NCBI GenBank assembly: GCA_002254285.1
Contig: NIUZ01000133.1
Location: 1-5,602 of the forward strand
DNA length: 5,602 nt
Source of the DNA: Bacteroidetes bacterium 4572_112
GTDB lineage: Bacteria > Bacteroidota > Bacteroidia > Bacteroidales > UBA1556
Direction: 5' to 3'
Each line of letters starts with the position of its first letter. Position 1 is the stretch's first letter. Positions 1 to 4,382 of the stretch are shown one piece after another. A program made the position numbers and the translations under genes. The notes under the pieces are model-generated. The model saw only the letters and a program-made list of their open reading frames with translations, was not told the DNA's origin and did not search any database.

Positions 1-40
1 AAAAATTATTTCCATAGCTACGGCTATGCAAATAATTTTT
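1..40. repeat. 40-base palindrome with UACG loop, possible bidirectional terminator
   Basis: Bases 1-11 (AAAAATTATTT) are exactly complementary to 30-40. After one C/C mismatch (12/29), 13-18 pairs with 23-28, closing a TACG tetraloop inside a C-G pair. That loop belongs to the very stable UNCG class. The A-run on one side and T-run on the other give the same shape on both strands, as expected of a terminator shared by convergent genes. The left neighbour lies outside the window, so its role is inferred. A small mobile palindrome is the alternative. Confidence 0.5.
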
Positions 41-258
41 GCCTTCTAATAGGAAAATATATTCCAATTTATTTATAGCGTATTTTGATACCAAATTGGT
101 ATAATATAGGCTATACATTGATTATGAAATTTATTAAAAATATAGAATAAAAGCAAGTACATCCATGAATGGCGATTGGGTTTATACTTACAAGAGGCTT
201 TATTTTTAGTTAAGAAAGGCTCATTGTGTTTTTGAAACACGCTTATCTACATGACATA

Positions 259-398
259 AATTATATATTTGGGCTAAAGCCCATATTGTTTATTCATAAT
301 TAGGCATGGCATTCCCTTCGATAAACTCAGGATGACGACCCGACCTAATGAATACAACATTCTACGGGCTTTAGCCCATACATAAAAACTATATAATT
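259..398. repeat. 140-base imperfect inverted repeat (MITE-like or palindromic element)
   Basis: Four blocks pair symmetrically about the centre. AATTATATA at 259-267 pairs with 390-398. GGGCTAAAGCCC at 271-282 pairs with its reverse complement at 366-377. TATTC at 291-295 pairs with GAATA at 350-354. ATTAGG at 299-304 pairs with CCTAAT at 344-349. The loop, about 305-343, contains CCCTTCGATAAACTCAGGAT, a motif resembling intergenic repeats found in many bacterial genomes. Each GGGC block is also a palindrome by itself. There is no coding capacity and I see no clear target-site duplication. It could be a non-autonomous transposable element or a REP-like structural repeat; other copies in the genome would decide. 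Confidence 0.55.
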
Positions 399-430
399 GC
401 AAATTAATTATTCATTTGTATTTTGTCATG

Positions 431-460
431 AACTAAACACGCTAAGTCTTGTTTAGTTTT
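431..460 (+). terminator. stem-loop followed by T-run, possible weak terminator
   Basis: AACTAAAC (431-438) pairs perfectly with GTTTAGTT (451-458) across a 12-base loop, and four Ts follow within and after the arm. The stem is AT-rich and the loop is large, so it would be weak. No gene lies upstream on the plus strand in this window, so the terminator role is only suggested. Confidence 0.25.
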
Positions 461-566
461 AGTAACGGCACAGTGAACCGATGATTTTGAGTCATAGGCT
501 CTGCTTTTGAAAAGGCTCAAAGCGAAGGTTTCATTAAATCAAAGGAGCTATATTCAAAAAAAAGAG

Positions 567-600
567 CAAAAAAAAAGCTCCGAAGTACAACTTCGAAGCT
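567..600 (-). terminator. intrinsic terminator of tRNA-Asp
   Basis: On the minus strand AGCTTCGAAG (600-591), loop TTGTA, CTTCGGAGCT (585-576) makes a 10-bp stem with one T-G wobble, followed at once by a run of about nine Ts (the A-run at 568-576 on the plus strand). It begins five bases after the tRNA 3' end, so it fits as the terminator of a single-gene tRNA transcript. Confidence 0.85.
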
Positions 601-604
601 TTTG

Positions 605-678
605 CGGTCTGGACGGGACTCGAACCCGCGACCCCCTGCGTGACAGGCAGGTATTCTAACCAACTGAACTACCAAACC
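605..678 (-). tRNA. trnD: tRNA-Asp (anticodon GUC)
   Basis: Read on the minus strand, the acceptor stem GGTTTGG (678-672) pairs with CCAGACC (612-606), with one T-G wobble. The discriminator is G (605), the usual identity base of tRNA-Asp. The D-arm sequence AGTTGGTTA, the anticodon arm CCTGC-CTGTCAC-GCAGG with anticodon GTC, and the T-arm GCGGG-TTCGAGT-CCCGT are all intact. The 74-base gene does not encode the 3' CCA (CAA follows the discriminator), so CCA must be added by nucleotidyltransferase. It decodes GAC and GAU; the wobble G would probably be queuosine in this phylum. It stands alone, with its own promoter and terminator. Confidence 0.97.
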
Positions 679-694
679 AATAATTTTAAGAACT

Positions 695-712
695 GCTTTA
701 TCTCTCTAAAGC
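695..712 (-). other. hairpin in the 5' leader of the tRNA-Asp transcript
   Basis: GCTTTA (695-700) pairs with TAAAGC (707-712) around six bases. It falls between the predicted start of transcription, near 712, and the mature tRNA 5' end at 678. The leader must be removed by RNase P, and a hairpin there may affect processing. This is a minor and uncertain observation. Confidence 0.3.
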
Positions 713-717
713 GGTTG

Positions 718-748
718 CAAAAGTAAACCTTTTTTTTATCCATACAAG
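718..748 (-). promoter_or_regulatory. Bacteroidetes-type promoter of tRNA-Asp
   Basis: On the minus strand CTTG (748-745), a 19-base spacer and TACTTTTG (725-718) match the consensus TTTG-N19/20-TAnnTTTG, with one mismatch in the -33 element and a perfect -7 box. Transcription would begin near 712, leaving a leader of roughly 35 bases before the tRNA. Confidence 0.75.
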
Positions 749-1023
749 CTTTTTTGACAAAAAAAATCAAAATAATTCATCTTTTTTTTAGGACTCTTTT
801 TATCCCCTTAATTATCCATAACTTACAACAAAAAATATTTTCAAAAACTTTTAATTAATTTGCAGAATCACTACTTAAAACTCATTTTTATCACATAAAC
901 CCTTGGATAATTGCTGACAAAAAAGCCTAAAATATGATAATGTCTCCCAAAATAGTGTTTTTATGAGAGAAATAAGAAGGATTACTATTCCCAAAAACAC
1001 AATAATAAAATAAAATAAAATAA
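749..1023. other. AT-rich divergent spacer with TTATCC sites
   Basis: No gene is visible between the tRNA-Asp promoter and the coiled-coil gene promoter. The stretch is very AT-rich, with poly-A/T runs and a TAAAA tandem near 1007-1021. TTATCCATA, one base from the DnaA box TTATCCACA, occurs at 812-820 and also at 736-744 just outside. TTATCC also occurs at 800-805 and, inverted, at 905-910. An 8-bp inverted repeat pairs 955-962 (GTGTTTTT) with 993-1000. It separates divergent transcription units and so may hold regulatory sites; none can be assigned. Confidence 0.5.
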
Positions 1024-1055
1024 TTTGATTTCACTAAGTAATTATTGTAAATTTG
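1024..1055 (+). promoter_or_regulatory. Bacteroidetes-type promoter of the coiled-coil/zapA operon
   Basis: TTTG (1024-1027), a 20-base spacer and TAAATTTG (1048-1055) match the phylum consensus exactly in all fixed positions. Transcription should start near 1061, giving a leader of about 29 bases before the TTG start at 1090. This is the best promoter on the plus strand and would drive both the coiled-coil gene and zapA. Confidence 0.85.
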
Positions 1056-1089
1056 CATCTGATAATCTTATTATAAAAAGAAGATAGAT

Positions 1090-1365
1090 TTGGAAAACAT
1101 AGTAAATTCAATATTATCAAAAAGTAAAAGACTTATTGATGAAAGAAAGAAGCTTCTTGTGGAGAACGAAAAGCTTAAACTTCAGGTTTTGGATTTACAA
1201 CAAAAAAAATCTTCACAAGAGAATAAGATTAATGAATTAATTGAACAACAAAAGATTCAGCAAGTTGCTGGGGTTTTTGGAAAGGAAGAGAAGAAAACTT
1301 CGTTAAATAAAATTGATGAAGTTGTGCGGGAAGTTGATCGTTGTATTGCATTATTAAACACTTGA
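1090..1365 (+). CDS. small coiled-coil protein upstream of zapA, probable cell-division partner
   Basis: The 91-residue product has no signal peptide or membrane segment and should be cytoplasmic. Residues 5-60 are a charged, heptad-like helix (IDERKKLLVENEKLKLQVLD region) typical of a coiled coil. A short linker with GVFGKEEK at 61-68 follows, then a conserved-looking tail, IDEVVREVDRCIALLN at 75-90. From general knowledge, small proteins with this tail occur directly upstream of zapA in many Bacteroidetes. A ZapB-like role, bridging or stabilising the FtsZ ring through ZapA, is my inference from shape and position and not from sequence identity. The start is TTG at 1090: an in-frame stop lies at 1063-1065 and no ATG intervenes. 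There is no obvious Shine-Dalgarno. The stop is four bases before the zapA ATG, so the two are surely cotranscribed and perhaps translationally coupled. Confidence 0.85.
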   Translation: MENIVNSILSKSKRLIDERKKLLVENEKLKLQVLDLQQKKSSQENKINELIEQQKIQQVAGVFGKEEKKTSLNKIDEVVREVDRCIALLNT

Positions 1366-1369
1366 GCCA

Positions 1370-1651
1370 ATGGAGGACAAGTACATTATAAATATTAACA
1401 TAGCTGGACGAACTTATCGACTTAAGGTTGATAATAACGAAGAAGAGCACGTGAGAGCGGCTGCCAGCGCTATTAATAAGAAGATTGAGGAATTCTCTAG
1501 CAATTATGCTTTTAAAGATAAGCAGGATTTGCTAGCGATGACAGTAATATCATTTGTTTCGGAGCTTACTAAGCTTAAAGCCGAAACTAAAGATAATGCT
1601 ATTATATCAATCGATAAGCTTAATGAAATTGACGAATTACTATCTATATAA
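1370..1651 (+). CDS. zapA: cell division protein ZapA
   Basis: ZapA binds FtsZ and promotes bundling of its filaments at midcell; the family acts as dimers or tetramers in the cytoplasm. The 93-residue product fits the family length. An N-terminal beta hairpin (residues 5-20) has the hallmark I-x-G-R-x-Y-x-L spacing (IAGRTYRL, 11-18). The helix at 24-42, AAASAINKKIEEF, is the typical ZapA dimer helix. The helix at 49-70 has the usual hydrophobic block DLLAMTVISF, and a short coiled-coil tail follows. ATG at 1370 is four bases after the upstream stop, so it is the second gene of a tight two-gene operon. The next element downstream is the RNA starting about 12 bases after the stop, and then rny. 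Confidence 0.92.
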   Translation: MEDKYIININIAGRTYRLKVDNNEEEHVRAAASAINKKIEEFSSNYAFKDKQDLLAMTVISFVSELTKLKAETKDNAIISIDKLNEIDELLSI

Positions 1652-1659
1652 TAAAGTTC
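1628..1659 (+). promoter_or_regulatory. possible weak promoter of the 6S RNA inside the zapA 3' end
   Basis: ATTG (1628-1631), a 20-base spacer and TAAAGTTC (1652-1659) resemble TTTG-N20-TAnnTTTG with one and two mismatches. The spacing is right, and transcription would begin near 1665, at the base of the RNA's closing stem. The match is imperfect, so processing of a zapA read-through transcript is an equal alternative. Confidence 0.3.
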
Positions 1660-1662
1660 TTT

Positions 1663-1866
1663 AAAAGACATGGCCCGCACCATTTTGAATAGTACGCAAA
1701 CTCAACAGTTACTATTTTAGGGATAAGCTCTATAAGAGTTCTAGAACAGGCCTCACCTTCGGGAATATACTTCGGTATAACGGTGGACGTTCGAAAATTC
1801 AGGCAGCCCTATACGTGTCATTTAGGAGTTTGACACACTCTCAGAATGGACGGGCTTTTCTTTTTT
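1663..1866 (+). ncRNA. ssrS: 6S RNA candidate (RNA polymerase-binding RNA, Bacteroidetes type)
   Basis: The ends of this non-coding stretch form a long interrupted closing stem. AAAAGA (1663-1668) pairs with 1859-1864. GCCCG (1673-1677) pairs with CGGGC (1851-1855). CCATTTTGA (1680-1688) pairs with TCAGAATGG (1841-1849) with one T-G wobble. Further in, AGGG (1719-1722) pairs with CCCT (1807-1810), GAAC (1744-1747) with GTTC (1789-1792) and CACC (1754-1757) with GGTG (1782-1785). TATAC-UUCG-GTATA (1766-1779) is a capped apical hairpin, and a side hairpin GTGTCA/TGACAC sits at 1815-1836. A rod about 200 nt long with an opened middle is the 6S form, mimicking an open promoter to trap housekeeping RNA polymerase. 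The T-run at 1856-1866 would terminate it. The position between zapA and rny also fits, since E. coli ssrS follows zapA. The pairings were done by eye, and exact ends are uncertain by several bases. Confidence 0.75.
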
Positions 1867-1922
1867 CCTCAACAAAATCCTTTACAATTTCTAGCAATTT
1901 ACTGATCACAACACAAACAACT

Positions 1923-3464
1923 ATGGACATTATTACAATAATTATTGTAGCTTTTGTTTCCTTAGTAATTGGTATTGTAATAGCAATTATTATTACCAAG
2001 AGCCAAGCTGATAACAAAAGCAAAACAATTATTAAAGAGGCCAATATGGAGGCCGAAAACATTAAGAAAGACAAGATTCTTGAAGCTAAAGAAGAAATCC
2101 TTAAACTTAAAGGTAAACACGACAAATGGTCTACTGATAAGTCTAAAGAAATCAACCGTACTCAAAGTAGAATTAGTCAAAAAGAAAATTCTATAAATCA
2201 AAAATTTGAGGATCTAAAGAAAAAGCAACGCGAAACAAAACAAGAAAGCGATAAACTAAACGAAAAACTTAGTAAGATTGAAATTAAGGAAAAAGAATTG
2301 GCTAAGGCTCATAAAGAGCAAGTAACTCAACTAGAGACTATTGCTAATCTTTCTGCTGAAGAAGCAAAAGAGCAATTAATAGAAGCTATTAAAGGTGAAG
2401 CTAAATCCGATGCTATAAATTACGCTGCTGAAATGCTTGAAGAAGCTAAAGCAAATGCAAATTTAGAAGCTAAGAAAATCGTTATAGAAACCATTCAACG
2501 AACTGCTACTGAGCATGCAATTGAAAATGCAGTTTCTATTTTCAACATTGAGAATGACGAAATTAAAGGTCGAATTATTGGTCGTGAAGGTCGTAATATT
2601 AGAGCTTTAGAGGCTGCTACTGGAATTGAAATCATTGTTGATGATACTCCAGAAGCCATTATCCTTTCTGGCTTCGATCCTGTACGTCGTGAGATTGCAC
2701 GTTTATCATTGCATAAGCTTGTAACTGATGGTCGTATTCACCCTGCTCGTATTGAGGAGGTTGTTGCAAAAACCAAGAAACAAATTGAGCAAGAGATTGT
2801 TGACACAGGTAAAAGAACTGCTATTGATTTAGGAATTCATAATATGCACCACGAAATACTTCGTATGGTGGGTAGAATGAAGTATCGTTCTTCTTACGGT
2901 CAAAATTTACTTCAACACTCTAGAGAGGTTGCTAACCTATGTGCGACTATGGCTTCAGAATTGGGGCTTAATCCTAAATTAGCAAAAAGAGCAGGACTAC
3001 TTCACGATATAGGTAAGGTGCCTGATCAAGAGGCTGAATTGCCACACGCATTATACGGAATGAAGATTGCCGAAAAGTATAAAGAGAAGCCAGAGGTTTG
3101 TAACGCTATTGGATCTCACCACGATGAGATTGAAATGACTACCCTACTTGCTCCTATTGTACAAGTTTGTGATGCTATTTCTGGTGCTAGACCAGGTGCT
3201 AGACGTGAGGTTGCTGAATCATATATTAATAGACTTAAGGAACTAGAGAGCCACGCTCTTAACTTCCCAGGTGTTATTAAAACATATGCTATACAGGCAG
3301 GTCGTGAGCTAAGAGTTATTGTTGGAGCAGAACAAGTAAGTGATGACGATGCAAACAAAATTAGCTTCGAATTATCTAAGAAAATTCAGGAAGAGATGAC
3401 TTATCCTGGACAGATTAAGATAACTGTAATTAGAGAAACTAGAGCTATTGCTTACGCTAAGTAA
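1923..3464 (+). CDS. rny: ribonuclease Y, membrane-anchored endoribonuclease
   Basis: RNase Y makes the initiating endonucleolytic cuts in mRNA decay and maturation and is tethered to the inner face of the membrane. The 513-residue product has the full family layout: a transmembrane helix at about 3-26 (IITIIIVAFVSLVIG), a long Lys/Glu-rich coiled coil to about 190, and a KH RNA-binding domain with GRIIGREGRNIRALE beginning at residue 216. The HD phosphohydrolase domain carries putative metal ligands H332 (HSREV), H361-D362 (LLHDIGK), H399-H400 (SHHDE) and D417 (VCDAIS). All catalytic motifs are intact, and length is normal for the family. I chose ATG 1923 because it places the membrane helix at the N-terminus. 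The frame stays open to a GTG at 1815, but that lies inside the 3' arm of the RNA gene and adds residues unlike the family. No clear Shine-Dalgarno or strong TAnnTTTG box precedes it; the 57 bases after the RNA's T-run must hold its promoter, or it depends on read-through. Confidence 0.96.
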   Translation: MDIITIIIVAFVSLVIGIVIAIIITKSQADNKSKTIIKEANMEAENIKKDKILEAKEEILKLKGKHDKWSTDKSKEINRTQSRISQKENSINQKFEDLKKKQRETKQESDKLNEKLSKIEIKEKELAKAHKEQVTQLETIANLSAEEAKEQLIEAIKGEAKSDAINYAAEMLEEAKANANLEAKKIVIETIQRTATEHAIENAVSIFNIENDEIKGRIIGREGRNIRALEAATGIEIIVDDTPEAIILSGFDPVRREIARLSLHKLVTDGRIHPARIEEVVAKTKKQIEQEIVDTGKRTAIDLGIHNMHHEILRMVGRMKYRSSYGQNLLQHSREVANLCATMASELGLNPKLAKRAGLLHDIGKVPDQEAELPHALYGMKIAEKYKEKPEVCNAIGSHHDEIEMTTLLAPIVQVCDAISGARPGARREVAESYINRLKELESHALNFPGVIKTYAIQAGRELRVIVGAEQVSDDDANKISFELSKKIQEEMTYPGQIKITVIRETRAIAYAK

Positions 3465-3486
3465 TAAATAGCTAGACATAAATTAT

Positions 3487-3515
3487 AAAGCCTCGGCAAT
3501 TGTCGGGGCTTTTTT
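3487..3515 (+). terminator. intrinsic terminator of rny
   Basis: AAAGCCTCGGC (3487-3497) pairs along its whole length with 3502-3512 (one T-G and one G-T wobble) around the loop AATT, and the Ts run on to 3515. It lies 22 bases after the rny stop and ends just before the NUDIX promoter box, so it separates the two genes into different transcripts. Confidence 0.9.
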
Positions 3516-3516
3516 G

Positions 3517-3524
3517 TACTTTTG
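3517..3524 (+). promoter_or_regulatory. TAnnTTTG box of the NUDIX gene, predicting a leaderless mRNA
   Basis: TACTTTTG is an exact -7 box, identical to that of the tRNA-Asp promoter. It ends five bases before the ATG at 3530, so transcription starting five to seven bases downstream would begin at or next to the start codon. No good TTTG lies at the usual distance upstream, where the rny terminator arm sits, so this promoter rests on the -7 box alone. Confidence 0.55.
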
Positions 3525-3529
3525 AATTT

Positions 3530-3973
3530 ATGAACAAAAAGACAAACTATTGCTATAATTATGCTAGAGCAGCAATCACTGTGGATATAATTCTGATGAA
3601 TGACAATAGGATTCTACTTATAAAAAGGGGTAACGATCCATATAAAAATAACTGGGCTCTACCAGGAGGATTTATGGATATGGACGAAACTCTTGAGCAG
3701 GCTGCCATCCGTGAACTAGAAGAAGAAACTAGCATTAAGGCTGAAAAGCTATATCAATTCAAAACCTATAGCAAAATTGACCGCGACCCACGTCATAGAA
3801 CTATAAGCACTGTATTTTACAATAACAGCAATAGTAATATTACAAACCTGCAAGCTATTGCTATGGATGATGCAATAGAGGCCATTTGGTGGGATATAGA
3901 AAATTTACCCAAGTTGGCATTTGATCATGATGAAATTATTTCAGAATTTATTAAATTGAAGATATCTAAATGA
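3530..3973 (+). CDS. NUDIX hydrolase, possibly ADP-ribose pyrophosphatase-like
   Basis: NUDIX enzymes hydrolyse nucleoside diphosphates linked to another moiety, with divalent metal. The 147-residue product is one compact cytoplasmic NUDIX domain. The signature runs from G47 to I69: G-x5-E53, seven residues, then R61-E62-L63-x-E65-E66-x-S68-I69. The metal-binding REL-x-EE core is intact; only the usual Gly near the end is Ser. The preceding WALPGG (42-47) and the RGNDPYKNN stretch (33-41) resemble ADP-ribose and nicotinamide-related NUDIX proteins, and the C-terminal LAFDHDEII is common in that group. Substrate cannot be set from sequence; 8-oxo-dGTP-type sanitation or dinucleotide cleavage are alternatives. 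I chose ATG 3530. A longer reading from TTG 3500 would start within the rny terminator and upstream of the promoter box. It is monocistronic and convergent with gyrB. Confidence 0.9.
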   Translation: MNKKTNYCYNYARAAITVDIILMNDNRILLIKRGNDPYKNNWALPGGFMDMDETLEQAAIRELEEETSIKAEKLYQFKTYSKIDRDPRHRTISTVFYNNSNSNITNLQAIAMDDAIEAIWWDIENLPKLAFDHDEIISEFIKLKISK

Positions 3974-4021
3974 TATTAGCATTAATTATAAACTATTGTA
4001 TCTAAAAATTACATTATTCCG

Positions 4022-4049
4022 TACGACATTCGACCTATTCTAGGTCGTA
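4022..4049. repeat. hairpin CGACCTA/TAGGTCG with competing outer pairing
   Basis: CGACCTA (4031-4037) pairs perfectly with TAGGTCG (4041-4047) across TTC. The same right arm can instead pair with TACGAC (4022-4027) through GTCGTA (4044-4049), so two exclusive folds are possible. It lies about 57 bases after the NUDIX stop and could stabilise or end that transcript, or be a short dispersed repeat. Confidence 0.45.
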
Positions 4050-4255
4050 TAAATTAATTATATAAATTTTTCTATAAATATGTTCTCCCTTCGGGATAAT
4101 ACTAATTGAAAAATTTAGCTAATCCATAAAATACGGATATAACAATCAATTATTATATTCATAACCACATTCATTATTTATAATAAAATAGCTAATACAT
4201 AAGCATTTATGCTGTAGATTTCGTATATCTATAAGCCAAACAATAATAAGGGCTA

Positions 4256-4272
4256 CGACCCATAATGGGTCG
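4256..4272. repeat. hairpin CGACCCA/TGGGTCG
   Basis: CGACCCA (4256-4262) pairs perfectly with TGGGTCG (4266-4272) across TAA. Stem length and sequence nearly match the hairpin at 4031-4047: one base changes in each arm, and the change is compensated. It may be a second, flipped or diverged copy of the same small element. Confidence 0.45.
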
Positions 4273-4321
4273 CATACAGAAACATCAATTAGTTTACAGC
4301 TATTATCAGACGGTACTAAAC

Positions 4322-4355
4322 AAAAAAGGCCAAATGAAATCAATCATTTGGCCTT
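4322..4355 (-). terminator. intrinsic terminator of gyrB
   Basis: AAGGCCAAATGA (4326-4337) and TCATTTGGCCTT (4344-4355) form a perfect 12-bp stem with a six-base loop. On the minus strand it is followed by a run of six Ts (A-run 4322-4327). It begins 28 bases after the gyrB stop. Its plus-strand tail is also T-rich, so it may additionally stop transcripts from the NUDIX side. Confidence 0.9.
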
Positions 4356-4382
4356 AATCTTTTATATATTTATTTCTAATTT

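Larger units (their letters stand above)
41..566. other. gene-free, palindrome-rich intergenic stretch
   Basis: I find no open reading frame here that looks like a gene on either strand. The longest tempting one begins ATG at 165 and stops after 14 codons. The stretch is AT-rich and holds several inverted repeats: a 6-bp hairpin at 226-240 (GTGTTT/AAACAC), the large element at 259-398, a stem-loop at 431-460, and a weak pairing of 486-491 with 516-521. This pattern suits an accumulation of intergenic repeats better than a decayed gene, but a degraded gene cannot be excluded without a database search. Confidence 0.6.
3974..4321. other. gene-free AT-rich convergent spacer with small hairpins
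   Basis: This 348-base stretch between the convergent NUDIX and gyrB genes holds no believable gene; a 65-codon minus-strand frame at 4146-4343 runs into the gyrB terminator and has no recognisable features. It contains hairpins at 4031-4047 and 4256-4272 and a TCCC/GGGA hairpin at 4086-4096. TAGAT (4215-4219) pairs with ATCTA (4227-4231), and GCTGTA (4211-4216) with TACAGC (4295-4300). None is followed by a strong T-run on the plus strand, so the NUDIX terminator is unclear; 4031-4047 followed by AT-rich sequence is the best candidate. Confidence 0.55.

Noticed and set aside
165..209. 14-codon frame starting ATG at 165
   Set aside because: It is too short, has no promoter or conserved features, and its resemblance to starts of small GIY-YIG proteins is too slight to use.
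1..600. CRISPR array
   Set aside because: The palindromes are not regularly spaced direct repeats and there are no unique spacers of even length between them.
955..1000. 8-bp inverted repeat GTGTTTTT/AAAAACAC with a 30-base loop
   Set aside because: The arms are short and simple in an AT-rich spacer, and the loop is long; chance is likely, though an operator cannot be excluded.
1007..1021. TAAAA tandem near the operon promoter as a phase-variable repeat
   Set aside because: Only about three perfect units and low-complexity surroundings; too short to suggest slippage control.
1229..1450. 73-codon minus-strand frame opposite the coiled-coil gene and zapA
   Set aside because: It is antisense to two well-supported genes and its product has no family features; a shadow of their codon use.
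1815..1922. GTG-initiated 36-codon extension of rny
   Set aside because: It lies in the 3' arm and T-run of the structured RNA, adds residues unlike RNase Y, and would put the membrane anchor about 40 residues from the N-terminus instead of at it.
1841..2201. Overlapping minus-strand frames opposite the rny 5' part
   Set aside because: Their hydrophobic look is the complement of the Lys/Glu-rich coiled coil of RNase Y, not evidence of a membrane protein.
3500..3529. TTG-initiated 10-codon extension of the NUDIX gene
   Set aside because: It begins inside the rny terminator hairpin and upstream of the exact TAnnTTTG box, so the mRNA would not contain it.
4146..4343. 65-codon minus-strand frame after gyrB
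   Set aside because: Its coding sequence begins within the gyrB terminator stem-loop, has no start signals, and its product has no recognisable pattern.
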